A DNA stretch of 64,000 nucleotides from positions 18,755,501 through 18,819,500 of the forward strand of contig CP136896.1 of the NCBI GenBank assembly GCA_034359265.1. Direction: 5' to 3'. The translations under genes and the position numbers were made by a program. Source of the DNA: Canna indica (lineage: Eukaryota > Streptophyta > Magnoliopsida > Zingiberales > Cannaceae). Below, one piece after another: positions 33,391 through 44,884 of the stretch. Within the stretch, counting starts at the first letter, position 1. Every line of letters starts with the position of its first letter. A model generated the notes under the pieces. The model had not been told where the DNA came from, made no database searches, and worked only from the letters and a program-made list of their open reading frames with translations.

Positions 33391-35518
33391 TTGGATCGAT
33401 CCGGGATTTCGCACCGTCGACGGAAGATTCAAAGTCGTCGTCATCCGATCTTTGGTTAGAATTTGAAAGCTTGGGGGAGGCAGGTAGCCGAACCCTTAGA
33501 TGTGATAGGATGAGTTTTCTCGCGATCTTTTCGACGGATCTTGGTTTCATCGATGTGTATTCACTGTTTTGTACGAGTTCTTGTCGGATCATCTTGTTTC
33601 TTTTGTCGTTTTCTTAAGTACTAGGGCTGCAGAGTCATGGGAAAAGGGGAAAGGTCATGTCAAAATTTTCCCCAATTCCCTTGACGGAAAGAAAGCCCTT
33701 GGACGATCTCATGTTCATGAATGATGTAGTCTTAATCATCAATTTTACGTGTTATGAAGCATGTCTTCCCTAGAAACCTTTGATGTGGCCGAATGAACCC
33801 TACACCTCATGAAGAGGGTTCGACCAAGGGTATGGGAAGGGGTAAAATAGTCTGCTTGATATTAAGTTATATCGGAATCGAAGAATTAGAGGCATAATTA
33901 GAGTCCCCTTTCCCTTTTCTACCTTAAGGGCCTTGGCCGAGCAAGGTTTTCCTTGCTCATGGCTCGGCCAAGACTAGGGAGGGGAAAAGAGGGTAGCTTT
34001 AGATGGAAACTTTCATGGTTATAAGGTTCAACAATAGAGGTATGACGATACTTAGGAAGAACACCAATCATAGCAAGTAAATTGATTGATTATGAGATTG
34101 TAGGAATGCTAGCTTTATGACCATCCTTAGCATTAGATCTTTAATGTTGCAATTGTTTACCATGCTTAGTATTTCCTACATTTTTGAATTCATTGCTACC
34201 TTGCCATGCTAGATAATTGTTTCTTATTGAACTTAATTCCTAAGGTAGTGTAAAGTTGTTATGCATGAATATTGTGGTTATATATAGTAGATGTTGTAAT
34301 ATTTGAATATTTTTCTTTAGATTATACATACTATCCAAAAATGTTCATGGGCGGAATTCCAAAGTTGATACAAGGAATTCCTCACCCAAGGTAGTGTGGA
34401 AGGTTAGATAACATGTAAGGCGTCGCGAGACGTTCATTGTACTTATATGAAAACTTAGCTAGGAGATGATATCACTTCTAGGACTTCTTATAAGCATATG
34501 GAAACCTAGAACTCTTAGGTGTGCACATTTTGAAAGGGCGGCATAAATTGTTGATCCTGTAGCCCGGATTAGGGCCAGATACGGGCACTGACCCGAAGTG
34601 TATATATGGAAATCCTAGGACAATGATTGTGTGATGTGCTTGAGATGGTCCGCCGAGGAGCGTGGAGGTCGGGAATGACCAATGCTCAGCTCGGCCAGTG
34701 TTGGGTCTTGAGGTGTGCCAGTGGGCCCGCTAGGTGCCATACCCTAGTTGGGTGAGACTAGCTATCCTTACCCCAGACGGTGTCCGAAGACTAGTGGACC
34801 ATCCTAGTCGACGACCCGGGATTGTTTACTTACATCTTGAGATGATGTGGCTGATGGCCAGTATGATACCACCTGATATGGTAGGGACAGTTGTAGCCAA
34901 GATATTTATTCCATAAGTAGGCCCAAGGGCCGGATGCCGGAGGCTTGATAGACCGAGATGGCAGGTTATCACATGTTCAGTTTGTACAGATTGACCCATT
35001 GGGGTCGGTAGTCGCATTAGAAGTAGTTTACCTCATTGTACATTCATTTTGTTGCCTTATATGATATGCATGCATAACTGAGGCTTAGTTGGAGGTTCGC
35101 TAGAGCCACTCACTGAGTCCTAAGTGGACTCACTGTTTATTCTTTATTTTTGCAGAGCATGAGCAGTGACTTTGGCATGTCGACATGGTGTAGCTGGTGG
35201 GCGGGAGGTGGTGCCATATCTCGTAGTGGCGTCCATGAGTCTTAGACCAGTGTCTAGTAGTTGTTTTTAGTTTCTGCACTGACAATTGTATTTAAACGAG
35301 TTGTAAAACTTGTTACTTGAAACGTTCAGTTATTTTGATGTTGGTGTTCTTACTTGTTTTGAAAAACATAAAATTGTGACTTTGAAAACTTTTAATAAAG
35401 TGTGTTGAGATTTCTTTTATCGATACGATTTGGTTTTCCTTATGTCAGTGTAGACAGTAGACTACAGGGCAGGATGTAGGCCCTGGCCGATCACACTACC
35501 CTAAGTTGGAGTGTGACA
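33391..35518 (+). repeat. 5'-truncated Tekay-like LTR inside LINE-2
   Basis: It is homologous in order to the 3' LTR at 58869-61119: the GTCGTCGTC block, GCCGAACCCTTAGA, GGGGAAAGGTCATG, AATTTTCCCC, the GGGCCCGCTAGGT block, CACTGAGTCC-type promoter-distal motifs and the end GGCCGATCACAC...GTGTGACA at 35518. The first ~230 bp of the LTR are missing and no matching 5-bp duplication is found. A deletion probably removed its start together with some LINE sequence. No gene is visible. Confidence 0.82.
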
Positions 35519-35951
35519 AGACCATAGTGCCTTAGTATTTGAAGGGAAATGAACCTTCAGTCATGCCAAGCTTATGACATTCTGCCCAGTTAAGCTATAA
35601 TAGTGCTAAAAAATGTTTTTAATGGAATTGAGGCTCTTGTCATTAGCTTTAAGCATGAGGAGAATGTCATTTGCAAAAAGGAGGTGGCTAATTTTGAAAG
35701 ACTGTTTGATGGTTAGGGGGGAGAATTCATTATTATTAACAACCATGTTAATTAAAAGGGTGAGGGTCTGGGCCACTAAAATGTAGAGAAAAGAAGAGAT
35801 GGGGTCCCCTTGTCTAATACCCTTGTTGGCTTGGAAGAAACCAGAAAGGTTGCCATTGGAAAGGCAAGAAAAAGAGGCAGTGGACAAACAAGAGTGGATT
35901 CATTTAATAAAAATAGGGGAAAAGTTGCAGGCTTCCAGGACAGTGTAGATG
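35519..35951 (-). pseudogene. LINE-2 reverse transcriptase, palm part
   Basis: Continues the RT after the CACTA element: SPIFIK, SFSCLSNGNLSGFF, ANKGIRQGDPISSFLYILVAQ and ISHLLFANDILLM. The YADD-type box is changed to ANDI, removing one catalytic Asp. It ends at the LTR junction near 35519. Confidence 0.87.
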
Positions 35952-36690
35952 CACTACAAGAAATTTGGGTTTTAGTAAGGGTCACGACCCTCACTAAAAC
36001 CCCATATGACCCTCACTAAAGGCTTTTAGTGAGGGTCATCGGCCCTCACACGTCGTCAGGAAAAGTATCGTCACTAAAAGTATAGGTGAGGATTATGTTC
36101 CGACTCTCACTAAAATGTGACTTTCGGGAGGCAAAATTGATCCTCACTAATTCTTATATTTAGTGAGGGTCGCTGGTGACCCTCACTAAAAGTTAGTTTT
36201 CGTGAGGTAGAACCGACCCTCACTAATTCTCATATTTAATGAGGGTCGACCGCGTCCCTCACTGAATATGAGAATTAATGAGGGTCAATTCTGCCTCACG
36301 AAAGCTACTTTTAGTGAGGGTCGGAACATGACCCTCACATATACTTTTAGTGATGGGACTTTTCCTGACAACGTGTGAGGACCGGGTGACCCTCACTAAA
36401 AGTTAGTTTTCGTGAGGCAGAACCGACCCTCACTAATTCTCACCCTCACTAAATATGAGAATTAGTGAGGGTCGATTCTGCCTCATGAAAGCTACTTTTA
36501 GTGAGGGTCGAAACATGACCCTCACCTATACTTTTAGTGACGAGATTTTTCTTGACGGCCTGTGAGGACAGGGTGACCCTTACTAAAAGTATTTAGTGAG
36601 GGTCATATGTGATTTTAGTGAGGGTCGCGACCCTCACTAGTTCCTACATTTTGTGAGGGTCACTAACCTCCACTAAAACTTTTTTATAGA
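35952..36690. repeat. left subterminal repeats of the CACTA element
   Basis: GTGAGGGTC / GACCCTCAC words occur many times in both orientations. The block 36262-36400 is repeated directly at about 36455-36595, and a large inverted copy lies at about 36050-36245. In CACTA elements such repeats bind the transposase (family knowledge). Confidence 0.9.
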
Positions 36691-36779
36691 TTATTTTTTT
36701 TCGTGACCCCCGCAAAAAAGTTATTATAATATGCATATAAAATCTAATATTTTTTATAATTTAATTATATTTACATAAA

Positions 36780-36905
36780 TCTTAAGAAGCATATACCATT
36801 TTCTTCTATTTTTTCTTCCATCTTCTTTTGAATATCCTCTTCCATTTTCTTTCTTTCCTCTTCCATTGCCTCCATCATTTGTTCCTTCATCTCCCTCTTA
36901 TCTGG
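36780..36905 (-). pseudogene. Met/Glu/Lys-rich coiled-coil exon inside the CACTA element
   Basis: The minus strand from 36905 reads M-P-D-K-R-E-M-K-E-Q-M-M and continues with heptad-like E/K/M residues to KIEEN, ending at a GTATAT possible splice donor. CACTA-encoded proteins often end in a similar charged, Met-rich region. It could be the last piece of the element's own gene or a captured exon. Confidence 0.4.
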
Positions 36906-39242
36906 CATAAAAATTCGAGAAAGTATATTCACAGCCTATGTTCATTTGAGAAAGTATTGTGTTCTATCAGTTGTGAAATGGGACTTTACTGAAATAAGGT
37001 TAAAATACTTTCTGATCTTCAAAACCTCCGCGTATACCATCTGCACCCTGAAGTGGGAGATTGTAAAGACGACCATAATGAGATAGCACATATCACCTTT
37101 AGTAGATCTCAAGCTTCTTTGTGGACCTCTGGTGCATGTACGAGGAAAAAGTAATAGTCTTGAGCATAAGAAAGCCAACAAAAGAGATTTACAGGATAAA
37201 ACAAAGAGAAAGTGAAAAATAATAGTCTTGAGCATATAAGAAAGCCAGCAAAAAAGATTAACATGATAAAACAAAGAGAAGATGAAAAATAAGCCTCTGT
37301 TTCAGTATTTTCGTCTAAATCAGCAGATGCAACCTAATCCAGAACTAGTTTTGTTTGGCAAGCAATACAAGCATGCAAAAGTGTCTGAAGAAAAGGTTTA
37401 CAATTTCAATTGAGAATCAACTTGTATCAATAAATACAAGATACTCTTGGAACATAGATACAGATTTACAACAACATACTTTTCAGGTTGGACAAGAAAT
37501 TTAAGGACTTCACATAATTTATTTATTGAAGATGGAAAATAAATGAAATATAACAACAGATGGAAGGCATCATTGAACCAATCTAAAATAGACATTTTTG
37601 CAAGCATCACTTTCATTTTGATCTAATGTGCATCAATGACACTATTTATCACTGTTTAGGAAACAATCTCCCTAATTGTTCACAATGCCATTGGAATTAT
37701 GCTAAGAATACTCCAGTTCCCAATCAAAGGAACCATACCAAGCTAGTTTGGGAAACACTCTCTCTAATCACAATGCTAATAAGAATACTAAGTATGTTTA
37801 AATAGTTGAAATTGATTATAGTTAATCAAATGCTCTAAGATATGTGCAGCCAAATGTCGACACCATATGGATTGACACCATATGGATTGGTCGAGCATGT
37901 CATGATATCAGATGTAGTACACTATCCATGTAAGAACTAAGAATTTTCAAAAAGGATAAGTTACCGTGGTTTATCATATATGATTTGATCATTTTGCTTT
38001 CGATAAGAATGAACTATAACTATTAATTCCAAAGAATGAGGGGAAAGAATTCAGGATCTTGCTACTAATCAAGGCAAAACAGGTTAGCATGAAATAGATT
38101 AGCATGCAGAAAGATTAAGTAGAGAATCCAATGAAAATGCTAATAAACCTTACAATACATTACTAGCTTCAATAATGATTCAAAATGAATATCAATTAAT
38201 TCAACCATTTTTAACAATGTCTTTCGGAGAAAATATTCATCCAACTAGAACAAGGGCTAACGCACAAAAATACATTATCCACTGATTTTGGTAATCAAAA
38301 GGAAAAGTAAATGTTGGGTTCTCAAATAAGTTAAATGACATAGTCAATCTCCAAATCAAAAGGAAAGAGCAAATCATGGTCAGTCCCAATCACACCAAGG
38401 TAGTCGTAGAAATATTCTACATAAATCAAACCAAATTAAATTGTCCCCAAAAGAATGGCAAACATCAAAGCTTTAGCAAGTCAAACAATGCAAAATACAC
38501 TGCAATAGTTCAAGTAAATATACAGAAGGTACACGACCCACTTGGAAATCATCAAATGTACATGTGAAAAGGGTAAAAAAGGAGAAAAAAAAGAGTAAAA
38601 GAAAAGAGTTGCATGGATTCGAATGTACATGTGAAAAAAGGAAAAAGCCATATATGAAGTATAGAACATACAACACTCCTACACTAGTTATACCTCTATG
38701 GGTGCTTAAATGGCAAGAGCTTCAAAATAGTCATTTTTGTTACTGTGATCAATATCATTAGCTTTTCCTGTTACTGTGATCAAGATCATTAGCTAAGTAA
38801 ATATAGTTAACGAGAAACCAGCAGGAAAATTAACAGAGTTCTTTAAAAATAAAAGATGAATACATAAGCTAAAAATCTGGCAAATAATGACTGGTATTGA
38901 AAGCTTTTGAAGTGAATTGAATTGAAAATGAATTGCATCCAGAATAGAGATAATGAGTGGTATTGAATTCATTTTCCTCCTTAATTACAAGAAAGAGTAA
39001 CCAAACTATATAATAGTTATGAAAATTAATTGAATTGAAATGAATTGCATCCAGAAACACAGTTCCTCTTCAAAACTTAGGCTTACTTTTCTAAGTTGAA
39101 GACCAATTATTACATAAAGGTCATTATTTTAAGACTGCTCAGGTGCTAATTTAATCACCCTTTCCTGGTGACCATAATGTATTTTTTGATCACGTTTACA
39201 ACTCTTATAATAGGATTAGGATAGTTTGTGGACTCCTTATCA
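36906..39242. other. CACTA interior, no recognisable gene
   Basis: AT-rich sequence with short frames only. Two near-identical segments around 37140-37200 and 37205-37270 (AAAAATAATAGTCTTGAGCAT, AAGAAAGCCA) form an imperfect tandem duplication. Confidence 0.5.
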
Positions 39243-39250
39243 CTAATGGT

Positions 39251-40091
39251 TAGGGGGGAGCATCGGGCGGGTCGGGTCAATACCCGAATTGTTCAAAAAC
39301 AACAAAACCGAACTGACCCAATTTTTAAATCGGGGCCCGACCCGAATTACTTGAAAAAATCAGGCCCTGACCCGTTTGACTCGTTTAACCCGAAAATGTC
39401 GGGAGTGGAGGGATGTCATTGAGGATTGCCGGAGGGCAGCAATGTCGGGAGTCGGGAGTCGGGACTAGGTGACGACGATATGTTGAGGATCGCCGGCGGG
39501 CAGCAATGTCGTTGAGGAGACGGCGACGCCGTTGTCGGGGAGATGACGAGTGTTCGGGTCCTTCTGGAGGATTGGAGTTGGCGACTCGGTGCCTCGGCGG
39601 GCCGGCAGGGTGGGGCGACTGAGTCCTCACTCGAGTGGAAGGGATCGGCGATGCGCCGACTGGAGTTAGGGCATAGCTGTGCGGCGACTGGCGACTTGGC
39701 GAGAGAGGGGAGTCGAGAGTCGAGAGTTGAGAGGGGTGCGGGAAATGGAATGCGGATCGGATTGGATTGCGCTCGGGCCGCTCGACTTGACTAGGTCAAG
39801 TCAATGCCCGCTGTGCTCGCCCCCTCGTGCTCGGCGCTCCGCGCTCACCTCAAGCGGGTGCGGGTTGATTGCGGGTCGGGTCCAGACTCCAAATGCTGTC
39901 GGCTACTTACAATCGGGCGGGTCGGGTTAAGCAGGGTTTTCACCCAAACCCGACCCGACCCGAAAATTTATATAAATTTTTCAAACTTTTGACCCAAACG
40001 ACCCGTTATACCCGACTAACCCAATCTGAATTGAAATTTTGGGTCAGTTTTATCAGGTTTTTTGGGTCGAATCGGGTTTTGCTCAGCCCTA
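39251..40091. mobile_element. hAT-type MITE, GACCCG-word type, nested in CACTA
   Basis: This 841-bp element has ends TAGGGGGGAGCA and complement TAGGGCTGAGCA. The 8-bp duplication CTAATGGT (39243-39250 and 40092-40099) is perfect. The flanks are packed with GGGTCGGG, GACCCG and CCCGAA words on both strands. A GC-rich core (39400-39850) with CGGGAGT and GTCGTTGAGG repeats may be captured sequence but encodes nothing recognisable. Confidence 0.92.
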
Positions 40092-40155
40092 CTAATGGTG
40101 TATCAGTCTTAGATGAAGCTACTGTAATTTATGCATAGGTTGTTCAGTCTAGATA

Positions 40156-40290
40156 TTCATTACCCTTCCTACATTATTTTGTAATATGTCTGATATGAGG
40201 AAAGCACAAGATAAAATGTGAACACCCTTCCTACATTATTTTGTACTATGTCTAGTATGAAGAAAGACAAGATAAAATGTAAACATTCCC
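40156..40290. repeat. about 66-bp tandem duplication
   Basis: CCCTTCCTACATTATTTTGTA is present at about 40162 and 40227, each followed by ATGTCT, ATGA, GAAAG and ACAAGATAAAATGT. The copies differ at a few bases. Confidence 0.8.
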
Positions 40291-40823
40291 TTTCCTTACA
40301 AGAATGACTAACAAAACATGAATTAAACTGAAAATAAACAATATAACAGTTATGAAAATGAATTGAAATGAAAATGAAATGGGATAGAGGAATAGCTCGA
40401 TTAGCTAGTCTTACAATTATACATGTGTTCATCAATTGAAATGAAATTGTAGTGATACTGTGAGATCAGGTAACCTTGACCAAATAGTTGGCACTTGGAA
40501 CTTCATTGATTTGTTCTTAAATCATTTGACTCTTTCTAGCCACAACAACTGCATACTCGTCGCCCTTGGAAATATTAATTGTTTCAGAACTGTTATATTG
40601 CAGATAAACTTTCTTAAACATGATAAAGCCAAATAATGAAAGAACATAGAGTTTGGAAGAAGACTAGGGTGACTAAATTTTAATAGTTCAATGGTTCCAA
40701 TATGAGCACTTATGCAGACAAAATATAAACATAATCTTCTCAGTCAACATGGCACTTATTCTATGGCACTTATTCTACTTCTCCCATTTTATAGAAAGTT
40801 ATACCTCAAAACAAAAACCTTCA

Positions 40824-41000
40824 ACTTCTATCATTGATATTGCAAAAGATGAACAAATAACATTCTTTCCTTCTCCGCTATGTTCAAGTTTCATTGGTCA
40901 ACATGAATTGCAGAATTTTTATCATATATTACCTTGAACCTTTCAACTTCTATCATTTATATTACAAAAGATGAACAAATAACATTCTTTCCGTCTCCTC
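40824..41000. repeat. direct duplication, CTTTCAACTTCTATCAT type
   Basis: CTTCAACTTCTATCATTGAT...AAAAGATGAACAAATAACATTCTTTCC is repeated about 115 bp downstream. The remaining sequence to 41587 is AT-rich without a gene. Confidence 0.75.
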
Positions 41001-41587
41001 TGTTGCTGATAGAAGTTACACGAACAATAAAAGGCTTAGAAAACAATAAAAGTTGAATGCATATGGGTCGCTTAGAAAACAATAAAAGGCTTTTGATTAT
41101 TTAGGTTCCATTAGTGTTGCTGATAGAAGTTGGTATTACATACATGAATTGCAACTCAATAATAGGCCAATATGAAAGGGTGCAATTATGTGCTTAGCTC
41201 TTATATCTCGAGATATCCTTTGATTGTTACACGAGGAGAAGAATTGCTGACTTTTTTTTTATCATATTAGCGAAGTTTGTTGAGTTGCCTAGATTATTAT
41301 GTGATTCTGTTCTAATTCCTTACTCTCGTTGACAGAGATATATTACTGAGGCTATTATTGAACCCACCAATGCCACTGATGACCATTTCCCCCCAAAGTA
41401 ATAGCTAGTTTAAATTAAATATAATATATATTATATGAGTCACCATTGACGACTCTCGTTAAATTTTCATATAATAATATGAAAATTTCCTATCTGGTAT
41501 TTTTTCCCCAAAGTAACTGAGATCCATTCATTTTTATTATATGCATAACCCATCATCAGAGAAAATTTCTAGAATTAATTTAACAGC

Positions 41588-41809
41588 TTACACTATTTTA
41601 AGGATGAGGGTATCTCCAATACGATGAACAACAACAGATAACTGAGCCTTGGAGTAAGGAATTTTAAAAATCTGCTTCAGAATATCTGTTGGAGCTACCA
41701 CATCTATTTCATCTCCATACTCCATAAGACCAGATACAGCAAGGACCTCACATTTCCAAGATAAATTTTGGCTAATTGGGCTACTCTCCGTATCGAATTC
41801 TGAAGGCAC
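41588..41809 (-). pseudogene. captured exon of an EDRF1-like gene
   Basis: The minus strand carries TTCAG just before an open exon with SWKCEVLAVSGLMEYGDEID, VVAPTDILKQIFKIPYSKAQ and LSVVVHRIGDTLIL, then a GTGTAAG donor-like end. The combination of ILKQIFKIPYSK and VHRIG.TL.L recalls erythroid differentiation-related factor 1 (EDRF1) proteins, which also exist in plants. I recognise this from memory of the family, not a search. The intact acceptor implies capture from genomic DNA with introns. Nothing else of the gene is recognised here, so no product is expected. Confidence 0.62.
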
Positions 41810-41825
41810 AAAAATTTATCAAAGG

Positions 41826-41957
41826 TTTGAAATTGTGAAATTGCATGTTTGAAATGAAGATTGTATAGATATTACATAATGGTGCAGAATCTTTGAAATT
41901 GTGAAATTGCATGTTTGAAATGAAGATTGTATAGATATTACATAATGGTGCAGAATC
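41826..41957. repeat. perfect 66-bp tandem duplication in captured intron
   Basis: Two copies, 41826-41891 and 41892-41957, begin TTTGAAATTGTGAAATTG. They lie upstream (minus) of the EDRF1-like exon. The period is a multiple of 3, so the reverse frame stays open by chance. The identity suggests a recent event. Confidence 0.92.
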
Positions 41958-42375
41958 TTTAAGGTCACCGGAAATTTCTAGAGAATTACCAATTAGAGTA
42001 GAGAGCATAACTAGACGATAAGAATTTGAGCTATATAGATGATCATAAAATTAAACCAGAAACTTTTGATAAGGACTAAAAAATGATTCACAGAATAAAG
42101 ACCAAGGATAGAAGGCAGTGTTTCAGATTTCAGTTACACTAGCCACAAAAGCTATTATGATTATAGCCACTAGCTAATCAGAAACTCATTTGTCCATTTA
42201 TCTTATCACACAATAAAGACCAAGGATAGAATGCTGTGTTTCATACTACAAAAAACGTAGTGAAATCGAAAGGAATATTACAAAAAAGTAAATGATATGC
42301 AGTAACATCTTCAAAGTACCTAACTCTTCAGGATTCTTTAGTTCTTTGAAGTCCCTATGTAGCACATAAATGCAC

Positions 42376-42660
42376 ATATGTTATATACGGACGCCTCCCA
42401 CGCCCTCTATATGGACGCGACAATGGCGGGCTCATCCACACTCACGTCGAGCTGGATTGCCACAGATCAAACGGCGAAGGGCTCCAACGAGGCAGATCCA
42501 TTGATCTCCTCTCAGAGGGATTGGAGGCGGTCGGTACGGTGCGCGACCGCGATAACCCGGCAGTCGGCTTTGGCGAGGTTGAGGCAGAGATCCATCCAAT
42601 GCCCGCTGAGGCGCCGGTGACCATCACGACCTTGCCCTCCAAACTCTTCCATGGATACAC
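42376..42660 (-). pseudogene. captured 5' fragment of a short-chain dehydrogenase/reductase gene
   Basis: The minus-strand ATG at 42660 begins MYPWKSLEGKVVMVTGASAGIG, the glycine-rich NAD(P)-binding TGxxxGIG motif of SDR enzymes. One base is then missing (a GGG run reduced to GG). In the shifted frame follow DLCLNLAKADCRVIAVAHRT, DRLQSL-stop-EEIN, VAIQLDVSVDEPAIVASI and stop-RAWEAS, matching the SDR beta3-beta4 region. One stop is TGA where CGA (Arg) is expected. The fragment lacks the catalytic Ser-Tyr-Lys half, so it cannot make an enzyme. Confidence 0.85.
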
Positions 42661-42661
42661 G

Positions 42662-43079
42662 ATTCACCTGCTCGCCACTTTCACCATGGTTCCGGATCTC
42701 CTCTTGTAGTCGATGAGGGCTTTCGGGATGAGGGCTTCGGGGATGACTGACGAGGGCTTTTGAGGACGAGGGATGGGGGGGTAGAACCGTAGAAATATAT
42801 TTAATTTTAAATATATTTTAATCAATTTTAAATATATAATTGATTAATTAAAATATATTTAATTAATTATTATTTTAGATTTTTAATAATTTTATTACTA
42901 AAAATATTATTTATTTAATAATAATTTTATTAAGTAAATAATTTTGAGGGATCAGGGTGAGAATTTTAATTATTTTATTTTTTACTTAATAATATTTTAT
43001 ATTTTTAAAATATATTTAATCAATTATTTAATTATCTAAAATTATTGTTATTTTTAAATTAATTTTTATTTATTTTCAG
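42662..43079. other. AT-rich CACTA interior
   Basis: The sequence after the SDR fragment has GATGAGGGCTTT repeats (42710-42765), then TTTAATTAAT-type low complexity. No gene. Confidence 0.6.
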
Positions 43080-43907
43080 ATTTAGAAGTGAGTAATTGAA
43101 AATGGTGAGGGTCATTTCTTAGTTCTTACCATCATAAAATATAGGATTTAGTGAGAATCACAATGTTATCATCACAATATATATTTTCCAGTGAGGGTTA
43201 TATTAGACCATACTAAATGTTGGATTTCGTAAGGGTCATATGTCCTCACAAAATATATTTTTTAGTGAGGATCATATTCGACCATCACAAAATGCAGGAT
43301 TTCGTGAGGGTTACGATATTCTCCTCACAATATATACTTTTGAGTGAGGGTCATATTAGACCCCCACTAAATGCAAGATTTCGTGAGGGTCACAATATCC
43401 TCACAAAATATATTTTTTAGTGAGGGTCATACTCGACCCTCACAAAATGCAAGATTTCGTGAGGGTCATGATGTTGTTGTCACAAAATATACTTTTTACT
43501 GAGGGTCATATTAGACCCTCACTAAATGCAAGATTTCTGATTTCGTGAGGGTCACGATGTCATCACAATATATACTTTTTAGTGAGGGTCATATTCGACC
43601 CTCACAAAATGTAAGATTTCGTGAGGGCCAAGATGTTATCCTCATAATATATACTTTTTAGTGAGGTTCAAATCCGACCCTCACAAAATGTTCTATTTTT
43701 ACTGACGGGTTTTCGTGAGGGTCATGGTGTTATCCTCACTATATATACTTTTTAGTGAGGGTCATACCTGACCCTCACAAAAGTGTTCTTTTACTGATGG
43801 GTTTTCGTGAGGGTCGATTAGCAACTCCCATAAATAGGTGGATTTAGTGAGGGTCGATGCGCGACCCCCACCAAATCTCGCCACTAAAAGCCAATTTTCT
43901 TGTAGTG
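43080..43907. repeat. right subterminal repeats of the CACTA element
   Basis: About ten roughly 80-100-bp units with TTAGTGAGGGTCATATT, GACCCTCACAAAATGCA and GATTTCGTGAGGGTCA. These run mostly as direct repeats, unlike the left array. Confidence 0.9.
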
Positions 43908-44884
43908 ATGGCTTGCCAAGATGTAGAGTCAAAAGCCTTAGCAAGATCAAGTTTGACCATGATATAAGGGTGCTTTCCTTTGGATTTAAAGATTCAGTGG
44001 ACGACTTCTTGGGCAATAAGGACATTCTCATGAATATTCCCGCCCTTAACAAAGGCAGACTGTTGTTTAGAAATGAGAGTGGGAAGGGTTTCCTTAAGTC
44101 TATTGGCAAGCAATTTGGATAGGATATGATAGTTTAAATTACATAGGGAAATGAGCCTATAGTCTTTAGCCTTAGAGGGGTTACTGACCTTAGGGATGAA
44201 GGTTAGGACAGTCTGATTCCAAGAAAAGGGGAGGAAAAAAGTGTTTTGAAAGTTAATTATGCAATCAAAAAAGTCTTGTTCAATGATGTGTCAATAATTT
44301 TTATAGAATTCCGCTGTGAAGCCATCAACCCCAGGACTTTTCCCATTTGCCATGATCTTAACAGTGGACCATAGTTCCTCTTTTGTGAAGGGTTTGATGA
44401 AGTTTTCCTTCATAGAGTTAGGGATAGTGGGGAAAACAGACCAAAGTTGGATGGAGAATGGATTGAGATTGGTAGGTTGCCAGAGTTCTTGATAATATTT
44501 GGCAAAGGCTTGAAGAATGAAGTTGTCTTTAGTGAGAATGTTACCATTGTCATCAGTAAGCTTGGTAATGAGGTTGGTTCTTCTCCTAGAGGTGACAACT
44601 CTATGGAAAAAAGCTGTGTTTTTGTCACCATCTAAGAGCCACTTGGTTTTGATTTTAGCCCACCATTTAAGACTAATTTATCTTTGAAGGGCATGAATTT
44701 TGTTGTAAAAGGACATGAGATTAGTCTCCCCAGAACATGAAAGACAATAATTGGCTTCTTTATGCTCAAGCCTGGCACATTCAACCTTAGCTATTTTGAG
44801 AGCAACCTCAAGATTTCCAACCTGGTTTTTATTCCAATTTGAGAGGGCTTTTCTAGTGAAATTTAGCTGGGTAACAAATTTGTT
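43908..44884 (-). pseudogene. LINE-2 reverse transcriptase, N-terminal part
   Basis: The minus strand encodes the fingers region and FVKG-NIHENVLIAQEVVH, then KLDLAKAFDSTSWQA, ending exactly at the CACTA insertion. Frame breaks exist between the pieces. Confidence 0.82.

Larger units (their letters stand above)
35952..43907. mobile_element. CACTA (En/Spm) transposon carrying host gene fragments
   Basis: This 7,956-bp element starts CACTACAAGAAA and ends TTTCTTGTAGTG, with a 3-bp duplication ATG (35949-35951 and 43908-43910). Removing the element and one ATG lets the LINE-2 RT frame run on without a break, which confirms both ends. Large subterminal arrays of GTGAGGGTC occupy about 740 bp on the left and 830 bp on the right. 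No intact transposase is seen, so it is non-autonomous. Inside lie a hAT MITE (39251-40091), an EDRF1-like exon (41588-41809) and a short-chain dehydrogenase fragment (42376-42660). Confidence 0.94.

Noticed and set aside
39543..39930. GC-rich + strand frames of 83 codons
   Set aside because: Low-complexity core of the hAT MITE at 39251-40091 with short repeated words. No recognisable domain or splice context.
41781..42008. 75-codon frame as a real repeated peptide
   Set aside because: It stays open only because a 66-bp tandem duplication is a multiple of three. It lies in captured intron sequence.
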